A stretch of 64,000 nucleotides of DNA, taken from CAVSWT01 sp963731745 (GTDB lineage: Bacteria > Bacteroidota > Ignavibacteria > Ignavibacteriales > Ignavibacteriaceae). Of the stretch, positions 45,522-55,636 are shown piece by piece. Under the pieces are notes generated by a model, which worked only from the letters and a program-made list of their open reading frames with translations, had not been told where the DNA came from and ran no database searches. The first letter of the stretch is position 1. Each line of letters begins with the position of its first letter. Made by a program: the position numbers and the translations under genes. The DNA is taken from contig CAVSWT010000032.1 of assembly GCA_963731745.1 (NCBI GenBank), positions 1 through 64,000 on the forward strand, written 5' to 3'.

Positions 45522-46826
45522 TTAAAACTTATTAAAAGTTAAAAATCCTATCTTCGTAGGATATGCTGAACTATTATAATACACCCGATAATTATTATCT
45601 GTTTTTATCAAGCAAGGGGAAATTGGACGTGAAGTCCAGTTATTTGCTGAATTTTTACCAGTAAAAAAAGGATTGTCATTATCTTTTTTCCAATGAATAC
45701 CATCTATAGAAGTAGCTTTGCCAAACCCCATATCATAATCTGAATAGTTCATGTATATCATTTTAAATATACCAGATTCATAAATTACTGAAACTGAAAA
45801 AGTTCCTGTCCCCTCCCAATTTTCTGTGGCATAAAGAATTGGATTTCCTTGGTATTTATTCCAACGTATTCCATCTACAGAAGTTGCTAAACCTTCACGG
45901 AAGCCACTTGATATTGAATATCCATGGTAATACATGTAATAAATACTGTCTCTTTTGACTAAAGAATTTGAATTGATACTATTTTCCCATCCACTTCCGT
46001 AGCTAATAACAGGTGAAGGATATCTCTCCCAATGTATACCATCTGTTGAAGTCGCTAAACCAATTTGTCCTTGTTGATGAGCCTCGATAGCTCCACTATA
46101 ATACATTTTATATACACCATTTTCCTTGATTACAGGTCCAGACGATACATATCCCTCATCCCAACTTCCTTCAATATAACTTGGTTCAAGAACTGGTTCT
46201 TCGCTTATTTTCTTCCATGAAATTCCATCATTGGACTCTGCATATCCTACTGATCCCACTCCACTATTCTCCAGATTTTTGTACCACATTTTGTAGGTAC
46301 CATTCTCAATTAATAATCTGGGATATTGTACGCCTTGAATTCCATAATTTGATCCAGAATTTGTGAGCACAGGATTATTTATATAATCTGTCCAGGTATA
46401 ACTAGGTGACTCTCCCCAGGAAACAAAAATATAGACACTGCCAGTTCCATTTGCTGTCGGCACTAAAGTTAAATTAATTTCTGTTAAAATATTAGCTTTG
46501 ACATTTACATCACTCTCTCCTGTATAAATTACGATGCTATCTTTATTTATTGCATCTACCTTTAAATGCCATGCCCCGGCAGCAATTGATTGAAAAGAGA
46601 TATCGGCAGTTGAATCTGAAAGTAAATTCAGGGAACTAATTAAAGTTTCGAAATTGTCTCTGGTTAAATAAGCTATTACGGCAACTACATCGGATGGTGC
46701 ATTTAATTTGTCAATCTTAAATAAAATACTTCCACTTGAAGAATCAGATGAAGTTACGATGGTATCTTTTGAGCAGCCAAATGATAATAATATTAAAATA
46801 ATATATAATACGATCGAAACTTTCAT
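45522..46826 (-). CDS. beta-propeller lipoprotein, GH43/GH32-like, copy 1
   Basis: A lipoprotein of about 434 residues with lipobox SFGC. It starts at 46826 (MKVSIVLYIILILLSFGC; a GGGGTA box lies just upstream). Residues 25-125 form a domain shared by the three paralogues (APSDVVAVIAYLTRDNFETL; SFQSIAAGAWHLKVDAINKD). Residues 140-434 form a five-bladed propeller with repeats of the type GLATSTDGIHWERY..PV and YKMYYSG. This is the pattern of the GH43/GH32/levansucrase-like superfamily, but the catalytic Asp/Glu set is not evident, so it may be a sugar-binding propeller. Confidence 0.82.
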   Translation of the reverse strand: MKVSIVLYIILILLSFGCSKDTIVTSSDSSSGSILFKIDKLNAPSDVVAVIAYLTRDNFETLISSLNLLSDSTADISFQSIAAGAWHLKVDAINKDSIVIYTGESDVNVKANILTEINLTLVPTANGTGSVYIFVSWGESPSYTWTDYINNPVLTNSGSNYGIQGVQYPRLLIENGTYKMWYKNLENSGVGSVGYAESNDGISWKKISEEPVLEPSYIEGSWDEGYVSSGPVIKENGVYKMYYSGAIEAHQQGQIGLATSTDGIHWERYPSPVISYGSGWENSINSNSLVKRDSIYYMYYHGYSISSGFREGLATSVDGIRWNKYQGNPILYATENWEGTGTFSVSVIYESGIFKMIYMNYSDYDMGFGKATSIDGIHWKKDNDNPFFTGKNSANNWTSRPISPCLIKTDNNYRVYYNSSAYPTKIGFLTFNKF

Positions 46827-46921
46827 TATTCTACCCCACAAAATGTTTATTTTTAGTTATAATTTTAATTTTTTATCAAATTATAATTCTGTTTATTATT
46901 CTAATATTATCAACAAAAAAT

Positions 46922-48235
46922 CTAATTTAATTTTCTAGTCACACAGATCGACCAATTTGAATTATTGAAATCAATTCCGGTATAATAAATCCTGCTTTCA
47001 TTATCAATTTTAATAAAGGATGGAAAGGAAATCTTTAACCAATTATTATTACAATCCGCTGTGCTAAAAAATGGATTACTTGAATTTTTTACCCAATTAA
47101 AGCCATCTTTAGAAAAAGCAAACCCAAATCCTGTATTTGATTGAGTTTGTTGCACTGAACCTTGATAAACCATCTCAAACTGATCATTCTCATAAATTAC
47201 AGAAGGAAAGCCAACACCACTTCCCTCCCAAGTTTTATCATAAGTCATAATAGGGTTACCTGAATATCTTTCCCAATTATATCCATCTTGAGAAGTTGCT
47301 ACTCCGATTTTACAGTTGTACCCTAAACCGCCTGTATAGAATAAATAATAAATTCCATTTCTCTTCACGATAGATTGAGGCCTTATAGCATAATCCCAAT
47401 CCTTACCACTCAAAACTGGATTGCCATTATATTTTTCCCAATGAATTCCATCAGAAGATGTAGCTAATCCAACTGGCCAAATTCCGTATTGATCTTTCCA
47501 TCCTGAATAATACATTTTATAAATGCCATTTTCCTTTATCACTGGTCCTGGAGCAACATGATGGGAATCCCACTCACTTTGAGTATCAGGATATAAAATA
47601 GGATATTCACTATATTTTATCCACGTTAATCCATCTGCAGAATAAGCATAATATCCGTAAGCTGAACCATTTGCACCTATGCCAGCATACCACATTTTAT
47701 ATTCATTGTCTTCCATTAGTATAAAACTTGATCCAACTCCATATTCGTCATAAGTTGAACTATCTTTAGTAACAATGGGATTATTTATGAAGTCAGTCCA
47801 ATTAGATTTTTGATCCTCCCAAGAGACATAAATATATACACTGCCGGTGCCGCTACCTGTTGGTGTTAATATCAAGTGCACCTCTTTTAATACATTCTCT
47901 TCGATATTTATGTCGCTCTCTCCAGTATAAAGTGTAATACTATCTTTATTTATTGCATCAACTTTTAAATGCCATGCTCCTATTGGAATTGATTGAAACG
48001 AAATATCTGCTGTTGAATCCGATAATAAATTTAAATAGCCTGTAAACGTTTCATAATTTTCTCTCGATAAATAAGCAATTACTGCAACCACATCAGCAGG
48101 TGCATTTGTTTTGTCAATTTTAAATGAAACGCTACCATTTGAAGAATCAGTATTTGAAGAAACAACATTAGTTTTGGAACAACCAACTACCAAAAGTAAT
48201 AGTAGAATATTGTAGATTATAATTGATGATTTCAT
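46922..48235 (-). CDS. beta-propeller lipoprotein, GH43/GH32-like, copy 2
   Basis: 437 residues with the lipobox LVVGC. The layout is the same as the preceding gene: the N-terminal domain is closely similar (APADVVAVIAYLSRENYETF; SFQSIPIGAWHLKVDAINKD), and the propeller contains GLATSSDGIHWEKYNGNPVL, GVATSQDGYNWERYSGNPIM and YKMYYSGWKDQYG. It lies about 95 bases from its neighbours on both sides, so the three genes look like products of tandem duplication. Function as for copy 1 is unknown. Confidence 0.82.
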   Translation of the reverse strand: MKSSIIIYNILLLLLVVGCSKTNVVSSNTDSSNGSVSFKIDKTNAPADVVAVIAYLSRENYETFTGYLNLLSDSTADISFQSIPIGAWHLKVDAINKDSITLYTGESDINIEENVLKEVHLILTPTGSGTGSVYIYVSWEDQKSNWTDFINNPIVTKDSSTYDEYGVGSSFILMEDNEYKMWYAGIGANGSAYGYYAYSADGLTWIKYSEYPILYPDTQSEWDSHHVAPGPVIKENGIYKMYYSGWKDQYGIWPVGLATSSDGIHWEKYNGNPVLSGKDWDYAIRPQSIVKRNGIYYLFYTGGLGYNCKIGVATSQDGYNWERYSGNPIMTYDKTWEGSGVGFPSVIYENDQFEMVYQGSVQQTQSNTGFGFAFSKDGFNWVKNSSNPFFSTADCNNNWLKISFPSFIKIDNESRIYYTGIDFNNSNWSICVTRKLN

Positions 48236-48295
48236 AGGTTTATGCCTTATTTAATTGGCTTAAAAAATCTAATAAAATTATAAAAATAAACATGC

Positions 48296-49596
48296 TTATT
48301 TATATATCATACCTATTGCTTGATCATAACCATTCATGTTACCGGTGTAATAAATTCTGTACTGCCCATTAATCTTTCTCCAGTTGGGATAAGCAATTTT
48401 GTTACACCAATTATTATGTACATTTCCTAATACAAAAATTGGATTTTTAGAATCTTTGGACCAATGAATGCCATCTGCTGAATAGGCTATACCAAATCCG
48501 TTTGCTAAGGCATTCATAAAAACCATTTTGTATTGATTGTCATCATAAATTACCGACGCGTTCGCCACTCCCATTGACTCCCAAATTTTATCAGCCTTTA
48601 AAATTGGATTTCCCTCAAATTTAAAAAAATGAACTCCATCCTCAGAAATTGCTAACCTAATATCATATACCGGATAATTTCTTGAACTATAATAAAGTAA
48701 ATATTTGTTATTAACTTTAATAATATCTGTTGGACCAATCTGATATTCAGAGGAGTCAGCATACAAAACAGGAGTAGAATATTTTTCCCATTTTATTCCA
48801 TCTTGTGAAGTAGCTAATCCAATGTTCCACTTACCATATTGATCGGAGAATCCCAAATAATACATTTTATATTCATTAGCATCTTTAATTATGGCACCGC
48901 TTTGAACATGAAGAAAATCCCACGAATTATTCAATCCATATTCAATTGAAGGAATATTATAATTGGCTTTCCAATATATACCGTTTGAAGATTCAGCGTA
49001 CCAAATATCTGAAATTGCGGAATTATATAAATTTGTATACCACATTTTGTATTTGCCATTTTCAAATAATACTTTGGAATGAAGTATACTGTTAGCTGAA
49101 TTAGGACTTTGGGAAACAGTAAAAATTGGATTTCCAGGATAATCAGTCCATGAAATATTTTGTGAATTTCCCCAAGTAACGTAAATGTATACGTTTCCGG
49201 TATTGCTGCCATTATTCGTGGGAATTAAAGCTAAACTTATTTGAGTTAAAATATTTTCCTGAACTAATACATCGCTCTCTCCAGAATAAATCACAACACT
49301 ATCTTTATCGATAGCATCAACTTTTAAATACCATGTGCCGATCGGAATGGATTGAAATGAAATATCTGCTGTTGAATCTGATAATAAATTTAAATAGCCA
49401 TGTAAACGTTTCATAATTTTCTCTATTGAAGATAGGCAATAACTGCAACTACATCAGAAGGTGCATTTGCTTTATCTATACTAAATGATATGCTCCCATG
49501 GGAATTATCAGTATTGGATGAGATAATATTATCCTTAGAACAACCCATTGCTAATATTAACATTAGGAAAAAGGATAGAACAATTGAAGATTTCAT
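48296..49596 (-). pseudogene. beta-propeller lipoprotein, copy 3, frameshifted twice
   Basis: The third paralogue. The start at 49596 has GGGAGG before it and gives a lipoprotein (MKSSIVLSFFLMLILAMGC) and the shared N-terminal domain up to VVAVIAYLQ, then a stop at 49430. The next frame is open for NRENYETFT, and the third frame resumes as GYLNLLSDSTADISFQSIPI to the end at 48296. Compared with copy 2, an extra base near 49400 breaks TTT ACA GGC TAT, and another indel near 49430 breaks TAT CTT. The propeller repeats in the rest are intact (GLATSQDGIKWEKYSTPVLY). Either a decaying copy or sequence errors. Confidence 0.8.
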
Positions 49597-49741
49597 AGAT
49601 GAGCCTCCCTTTTGAAAGAATTGCTTTTAATCAATAACCTTTAAAAAAATTACTAATAATTAAGAACCAGAAAATATTTTTTCAGCCACTTTGAGTTAAC
49701 TTTTGGAAATTATTTTGATAATTCATTTATTGCATTTGATA

Positions 49742-52081
49742 TTATTTTAGAAGTAACATTTTTTTAACGGTGCTATATGATTCTGAACCATCTGTTGGAT
49801 TAGCGAGCAATGAATAAAAATAAATTCCAGAAGCCAAATTACTTCCATCCCATTTAAATTGATGAGTCCCTTTTACTTGAGCATTAAGATTGAAACTATT
49901 AATTACCTGTCCCAAAACGTTAAAAATTGTAATCTTAACTCTGCTTTCTTTTAATAACGAAAATGAAATCATTGTTGTAGGATTAAATGGATTGGGATAA
50001 TTTTGAAACAATTCAAAATGATTTATAGTCTTCTCATTTTTTTTGATTCCTGTAATCACTGTTTGTTGATCACCGGTTCTTTGATTGTTTCCTAAATAAG
50101 TTGGCCATTCTAAATTGATAGTTGAAGTCTTTTCATCAGTAGTATTTGATATAATTTTCATGACATAGACAGATCCGTAAGTAGTACTGGCAAGCAATAA
50201 ATTATTTTTTGTTACCAAAGTCGGAGCTGATACGGGACCGTCTGTTTTCAAATACCATTTTACAGAACCCTCAGTACTGAATGCAAAAATATATCCGGCA
50301 TCATTCCCAACAAATATTGAAGAGCCATCTGGTGAAATTGAAGCTGTGCTTTTTATTGATGCCTTGGTATTATACTTCCAAATTAAATCTCCAGTCTTAG
50401 AGATTGAATAAAAATATCCATCACTTGAACCAATAAAAATTTGACCATTCTCACCAATTATCGGCGCTGAATAAACTCCACCGTTCGTATCAAATTTCCA
50501 TAGGAATTCGCCATCTTCATTTAATTTATAAATTGTCCCATCTTTCGATCCAATTACAACATTATGATCCGTACCAATAGCAGGAGAAGCTACTATTTCA
50601 TCTGAAGTCAAATATTTCCAAAGTGAATCGCCATCAACTGAAACACAGTAAATCCTTTTATCTTTACTTCCAAAGTATACCCTGCCATTATTGCTAATAA
50701 CCGGCGACGCCACCAACTCATCACCTGTCTGAAAACTCCATTTAATTTTACCATCATAGGTTAATGCAAAGAGTCTTCCAGTAGTTAATCCAACTAGAAT
50801 TTCATTGTTTTTATAAAATGTAGGGGAAGATACAACAACACCGCCCATTGCTATATCCCAGTTAGGCTCACCATGACTATTAAATGAATATAATCTGGTA
50901 TCTGAAGAAGTAACAAATATATTGTTTCCATCACTTACGGTTACTGTGGACTGAATATCTCCTCCGGTTAAAAAAGTCCACTTAATATTTCCTAAAGAAT
51001 CGAATTGATAAACTCTATCATCAGCTGAACTAATAAAAAAAGTATTTTCATCTAATTCACTTATTGCAGAATATATTGGTCCCTTTGTATAAAGTTTTGC
51101 TGCGTAAACTGAGATTAAACTAGAGTCAGTGCTAACAGCGCCAGAATCATTTCTAACAGTCAAAGTAAGATATTGACTACCAGTTGGCAGACTAACTGTT
51201 GGGTTAATTCCACTAGCCAAAGTATCTAGTCCAACAGACCAAGTATAAGATAAATTTTCACCAGTGCTTAAGCTAGCATCAACTTGATTGGTTGCAATTC
51301 CAGAAAATGAATCATCTATCCAAACACTCTGAGCATTTATAATTGCATGAACTGTATTATTTGGAAACCATTCGGCTCCATATATAATCCCGTTATTTCC
51401 ATTACCACTAATATCGTGGATAATGTTTCCTTCGCCTTCAGTCATTGGCCAATACGCAACTAAACCCTGTTCATTTTGCGGGAAAAGAGTTTTATTCATT
51501 TTTTCCTGAATTTCTGCTTGACTTAATGCCCTATTCCAAAGTTGGAAGTCCTCTAAGTATCCAAAAAAGGTAAATGGATTAGACCAAGGATAAGTCCCAA
51601 TCAATAGGCTATTATTATCTGGTTTAATATATCCAGTTGCAGTTAAAGCACTTTCTAAATTTCCATTTATATAAAGTTTAAAGTTGCTATCTGGAAGATT
51701 ACTTTCGTAAGTGAGCGCAATATGATACCATTTATTGATTTCTATACTGCTTTGAGAGTATATATGAGTATAATCATCTAAAAATAATGTCCCTCTAATT
51801 TTATTATCCTCAGTTGTTTTTATTCCATAATAGTTTTGCCAAACGTCACCGCGCCATAAAACAGTCTGGCCTCCTATCTCTTTTGTTTTCATCCAAATTT
51901 GAATTGTAATCGAAGTTTCGGGTGTGAATAAAATACTATTTTTGCAATCGACTCTACTATCTATACCATTAAAAAAGAGACAAGTTTTTGAAGGCTGTGC
52001 AAAAGATGATACGCTCAATAAAAAATTTGTAATAAGAATTATTATAAAGCTAATTAAAGGTTTGCTCCCATTTGCTTTCAT
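49742..52081 (-). CDS. large secreted LamG/propeller protein with sorting domain
   Basis: The start at 52081 (MKANGSKPLISFIIILITNF) has AGGGG at the right distance; the longer frame to 52114 lacks it. About 779 residues: signal peptide to SSFAQ; a LamG/concanavalin-like domain about 30-235 (TCLFFNGIDSRVDCKNSILF; SLLIGTYPWSNPFTFFGYLE; LQLWNRALSQAEIQ-like FQLWNRALSQAEIQ); a PKD-like strand region; a PQQ/quinoprotein-like propeller 340-670 (ISNNGRVYFGSKDKRIYCVS; GSKDGTIYKLNEDGEFLWKF); and a sorting domain FQNYPNPFNPTTMISFSLLK ending VKKMLLLK. Likely exported by the type IX system; ligand unknown. Confidence 0.88.
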   Translation of the reverse strand: MKANGSKPLISFIIILITNFLLSVSSFAQPSKTCLFFNGIDSRVDCKNSILFTPETSITIQIWMKTKEIGGQTVLWRGDVWQNYYGIKTTEDNKIRGTLFLDDYTHIYSQSSIEINKWYHIALTYESNLPDSNFKLYINGNLESALTATGYIKPDNNSLLIGTYPWSNPFTFFGYLEDFQLWNRALSQAEIQEKMNKTLFPQNEQGLVAYWPMTEGEGNIIHDISGNGNNGIIYGAEWFPNNTVHAIINAQSVWIDDSFSGIATNQVDASLSTGENLSYTWSVGLDTLASGINPTVSLPTGSQYLTLTVRNDSGAVSTDSSLISVYAAKLYTKGPIYSAISELDENTFFISSADDRVYQFDSLGNIKWTFLTGGDIQSTVTVSDGNNIFVTSSDTRLYSFNSHGEPNWDIAMGGVVVSSPTFYKNNEILVGLTTGRLFALTYDGKIKWSFQTGDELVASPVISNNGRVYFGSKDKRIYCVSVDGDSLWKYLTSDEIVASPAIGTDHNVVIGSKDGTIYKLNEDGEFLWKFDTNGGVYSAPIIGENGQIFIGSSDGYFYSISKTGDLIWKYNTKASIKSTASISPDGSSIFVGNDAGYIFAFSTEGSVKWYLKTDGPVSAPTLVTKNNLLLASTTYGSVYVMKIISNTTDEKTSTINLEWPTYLGNNQRTGDQQTVITGIKKNEKTINHFELFQNYPNPFNPTTMISFSLLKESRVKITIFNVLGQVINSFNLNAQVKGTHQFKWDGSNLASGIYFYSLLANPTDGSESYSTVKKMLLLK

Positions 52082-52148
52082 TTTAGCCCCTAAAATTTTA
52101 TTGAACAACAACAATTTAATTCATTTAGTAATTTACAGCAAGAAAAAT

Positions 52149-53426
52149 TTATTTATTTATTTTAGAATTACTTAGCGCAATGTTGTAAAGATCCAAATAA
52201 CTTTCACCAATAATTTCCGGAGAGTTATTTTTTATTATATTATTTCTAGCGTTCGTAGATAAATCATTCCACTTTCCCTTATTATCAATCATCCATTTAA
52301 TGCCGGTCATCAGAAGCTCAGAGTTCTTAGATTCAACTAAGTATCCATTCGTTAAATGATTTATCATATCTGGCATTCCACCAATATTAAAAGCAATAAC
52401 TGGTAATCCACAAGCAAGCGATTCCATAACCGTATTTGGATAATTATCTTCTAGTGAAGAAGAAACAAAAAAATCTGCAGCATTGTAAAATGCAACCATT
52501 TTTGCATCTGATTCTATTCTTCCGCAAAAATTAAATTTAATAGGAATTCCGGATTGCATTGATTCATCTGCACGCCCAAATACAACGATTTCAGACATAT
52601 CTTTATACTCAGGATGATTAGAAATTAGTTTAATTATACTTTCCTTAAAATATTTAAATCCTTTCCGTTCGTCTTTAATGTTCATTGAACCAAAAAGGAT
52701 TAACAGTTTATCTAATGGTAAATTTAATCTATTTCTTGATTCAGTTTTATCCAATTGTTTAAATAGACTTAAATCTATTGAATAAGGAATTACATTAATA
52801 TTTAAATCATTAAATAATGCACTATTTTTTGCACAATTTTTAAGCCAGTGGCTTGGGGAAACGATATTTAACTTTAATTTATCAAATATGCGTTTTTTAC
52901 TTTTCCAAATTTTAAAGGAGTTATCATTAGGAGAAGAATTTTTCAAGTATGGACAACAATTACATTGGGTTATATATCTTTTACAATCATTTGCGTAATG
53001 GCATCCGCCAGTAAATGGCCACATATCATGAAGCGTCCAAAATATTGGTTTATTCAACACACTCAATTGTTCTATACTTTTTAAGGATAAAAAGCCTTCA
53101 TTTATCCAATGGAAATGAAGTAAATCTGCATCTTCAATTAAATTATAACTGGATATGTCAATTCCTACCTTTCCAAAAGAGAACCTTCCCAATTTCGTAT
53201 TAGTGAATAAATACATCGGCAGTAAATCATAATAAATTCTTCTATTCGTTAAAGCATTTGAAAGCCAAGAATCAGAAATACCAAAAACATTTTTATCTAA
53301 CCCAAATTTTCTCTGAACAAGCATCTTAGCTTCCACATCTACAGTATCTAATGATTTAAATATCCCATACCCAGCCCGGGCAGCTCCGCCTCTAATATCC
53401 GTATGGCTAACATGCACAACTTTCAT
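52149..53426 (-). CDS. glycosyltransferase, GT4 family
   Basis: A 425-residue GT-B enzyme: MKVVHVSHTDIRGGAARAGY with the N-terminal nucleotide-fold and HFHWINEGFLSLKSIEQLSV, and the C-terminal donor-binding part FKQLDKTESRNRL, LILFGSMNIKDERKGFKYFK, FFVSSSLEDNYPNTVMESLA and PVIAFNIGGMPDMI. Motif ENYPNTVMESLACGLPV is the GT4 signature. Its start overlaps the stop of the methyltransferase gene (53423-53426, ATGA), so the two are coupled. Last gene of the polysaccharide cluster on this strand. Confidence 0.9.
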   Translation of the reverse strand: MKVVHVSHTDIRGGAARAGYGIFKSLDTVDVEAKMLVQRKFGLDKNVFGISDSWLSNALTNRRIYYDLLPMYLFTNTKLGRFSFGKVGIDISSYNLIEDADLLHFHWINEGFLSLKSIEQLSVLNKPIFWTLHDMWPFTGGCHYANDCKRYITQCNCCPYLKNSSPNDNSFKIWKSKKRIFDKLKLNIVSPSHWLKNCAKNSALFNDLNINVIPYSIDLSLFKQLDKTESRNRLNLPLDKLLILFGSMNIKDERKGFKYFKESIIKLISNHPEYKDMSEIVVFGRADESMQSGIPIKFNFCGRIESDAKMVAFYNAADFFVSSSLEDNYPNTVMESLACGLPVIAFNIGGMPDMINHLTNGYLVESKNSELLMTGIKWMIDNKGKWNDLSTNARNNIIKNNSPEIIGESYLDLYNIALSNSKINK

Positions 53427-54148
53427 AAAACTTTTTTTGTAAATATTATATTATCGTTATAAAGATTTTTATTATTCGGTAAAATTGCGGAAACAATCAA
53501 ACCGATGATTGTAAAAGGTGAAATAAAAATAAAATTAATTAACAAATTTAAATACTTATTTTTTGTATATAATTTATAAAAGAGGTATAGATTCCAAAAC
53601 TGAAAAACTGTTTCGAGAAATTTTGTGCTTTTTTCTATTTCAATTACTTTGAATCCATTTTTTTCTAATAGATATTTTATACCGAAACTTGAGTATCTTC
53701 CAAAATCAAAAGGCTGCTCATGTTCGTCCCAGGCAAATGGAACAGCAAACAATGCATTACCACCTTTTTTCATTACTCTATTTATTTCTGTTAAAATTTT
53801 TTCTAATTCAAAAATGTGCTCAAAAACTTCACTGCTAAAAACTGAATCAAATGATTCATCTTTAAAAGGTAAAATTTTACCATCATAGTAAATGTCTATT
53901 TCTTCCTTTTCATGCGGATGTCCGTGATCAATTACATCAACGCCTATATATTTTTCAACATCAAATAAATTTTTATACGGCTTTGAACCACTGCCAAAAT
54001 CCAGCAAAGTTCCGCTTAACCTATTCGAAAATTTATTTATTCCTTTGAACAATCCTCTTCTTATAAAGAAGAAAGGATTAATAAAAACACCTATGAATCC
54101 AGGATTAAAAGTTTGCTTTATATATATGGAGAGAAATTTATTTAACAA
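53423..54148 (-). CDS. class I SAM-dependent methyltransferase, copy A
   Basis: A 241-residue methyltransferase, with the SAM motif LLDFGSGSKPYKNLFD, the acidic loop GVDVIDHGHPHEKEE and the post-motif DSVFSSEVFEHIFELEKIL, as in methyltransferase type 11. It ends in FTKKVL at the stop shared with the glycosyltransferase start. This lies inside the duplicated block (53425-54912) and is identical in protein sequence to copy B up to this stop. It is the copy with the native end. Confidence 0.88.
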   Translation of the reverse strand: MLNKFLSIYIKQTFNPGFIGVFINPFFFIRRGLFKGINKFSNRLSGTLLDFGSGSKPYKNLFDVEKYIGVDVIDHGHPHEKEEIDIYYDGKILPFKDESFDSVFSSEVFEHIFELEKILTEINRVMKKGGNALFAVPFAWDEHEQPFDFGRYSSFGIKYLLEKNGFKVIEIEKSTKFLETVFQFWNLYLFYKLYTKNKYLNLLINFIFISPFTIIGLIVSAILPNNKNLYNDNIIFTKKVL

Positions 54149-54912
54149 ATTCTTTATCTTCTTTGTATGCGAAAATATTAAGTTGTAAATCCATTGAAGG
54201 TGTAATTGCGCTGGATCTATTTATGAAAGGTTTTGTTTTGTGATCATCTGATTTTATGAAATATCTAAAGTCATTTAAAGTTAAAACCTTCAGAATCTTA
54301 TCAAGATGTTGCTTTGCGTTGATAAATGAATGATATTCAATAAAAATATTATCTGCTTTTTTTAGACTAGCTCCGCAATCTTCTATTACTTCAACTTCCG
54401 CACCTTCGATATCCATTTTTAGAAAATCTATTTTAGCTTCCTTGTCCAATAATTCTTTCAGTCTTACTGATTCTACTTTGGTTTTATTAGTGTTGCTATA
54501 AATGGATCCGGAGTCAGCACCTTCTGCGCCAAATTGAATTCCATCTTTATTAATCCAGATTGCTTTTGAAAATACCTCAATGTTATTAATTGAATTACTT
54601 TTCAAATTATTTTTTAAAATTTCTGCAATTGATGCATCAGCTTCGAAAGCTTTAATCCTTGCATGCGGAAAATATTTATTAAAAAAGATACAACTTGTGC
54701 CAACATTTGCACCGCAATCATAAATTATTGGTGAATTCGAAATCGTTTCAAACATGTAATACTGTTTAACAAAAATTTCTTTAAACTGAAATATGAAAGA
54801 AAGACAATCTTGAACTTCTATATTATATTGTAGAAATTTAATTGTCTGTTTCTTATTGCGAACAGTTCGTCCATATTTAAAAAGAAGACGTACAAATTCT
54901 CTATAATATTTA
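53425..54912. repeat. tandem duplication, unit A (1,488 bp)
   Basis: This segment is repeated directly at 54913-56400 with a constant offset of 1,488 bases. Compared along the sequence, I find three differences, at 54467, 54560 and 54581 (paired with 55955, 56048 and 56069). The unit includes the whole methyltransferase and all but the first 17 codons of the FkbM gene. Offset is a multiple of three. Confidence 0.93.
54138..54755 (-). pseudogene. FkbM-family methyltransferase, copy A, truncated at the N-terminus
   Basis: Copy A of the FkbM methyltransferase, from Met69 of the intact copy onwards (MFETISNSPIIYDCGANVGT). The SAM motif YDCGANVGTSCIFFNKYFPH and DFLKMDIEGAEVEVIEDCGA are intact. 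The duplicated unit begins 17 codons into the gene, so the upstream sequence here is the left end of unit B and the reading frame does not connect. The remaining frame starts only at an internal ATG with no clear ribosome site. Three residues differ from copy B (I/V, I/V and V/I). Probably not functional. Confidence 0.8.
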
Positions 54913-55636
54913 ATAAAACTTTTTTTGTAAATATTATATTATCGTTATAAAGATTTTTATTATTCGGTAAAATTGCGGAAACAATCAAACCGATGATTGT
55001 AAAAGGTGAAATAAAAATAAAATTAATTAACAAATTTAAATACTTATTTTTTGTATATAATTTATAAAAGAGGTATAGATTCCAAAACTGAAAAACTGTT
55101 TCGAGAAATTTTGTGCTTTTTTCTATTTCAATTACTTTGAATCCATTTTTTTCTAATAGATATTTTATACCGAAACTTGAGTATCTTCCAAAATCAAAAG
55201 GCTGCTCATGTTCGTCCCAGGCAAATGGAACAGCAAACAATGCATTACCACCTTTTTTCATTACTCTATTTATTTCTGTTAAAATTTTTTCTAATTCAAA
55301 AATGTGCTCAAAAACTTCACTGCTAAAAACTGAATCAAATGATTCATCTTTAAAAGGTAAAATTTTACCATCATAGTAAATGTCTATTTCTTCCTTTTCA
55401 TGCGGATGTCCGTGATCAATTACATCAACGCCTATATATTTTTCAACATCAAATAAATTTTTATACGGCTTTGAACCACTGCCAAAATCCAGCAAAGTTC
55501 CGCTTAACCTATTCGAAAATTTATTTATTCCTTTGAACAATCCTCTTCTTATAAAGAAGAAAGGATTAATAAAAACACCTATGAATCCAGGATTAAAAGT
55601 TTGCTTTATATATATGGAGAGAAATTTATTTAACAA
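54818..55636 (-). CDS. class I SAM-dependent methyltransferase, copy B, with a fused tail
   Basis: Copy B of the methyltransferase, identical to copy A over 241 residues (LLDFGSGSKPYKNLFD). At the junction of the two units the native stop is lost (TTT TAT TAA in place of TTT TAT GA), so the frame runs on for 31 residues (LNIIENLYVFFLNMDELFAI...) into out-of-frame fkbM sequence, giving a 272-residue fusion. Start overlaps the end of the intact fkbM gene by 11 bases. The catalytic domain should still fold, though the tail is artificial. Confidence 0.82.
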   Translation of the reverse strand: MLNKFLSIYIKQTFNPGFIGVFINPFFFIRRGLFKGINKFSNRLSGTLLDFGSGSKPYKNLFDVEKYIGVDVIDHGHPHEKEEIDIYYDGKILPFKDESFDSVFSSEVFEHIFELEKILTEINRVMKKGGNALFAVPFAWDEHEQPFDFGRYSSFGIKYLLEKNGFKVIEIEKSTKFLETVFQFWNLYLFYKLYTKNKYLNLLINFIFISPFTIIGLIVSAILPNNKNLYNDNIIFTKKVLLNIIENLYVFFLNMDELFAIRNRQLNFYNII

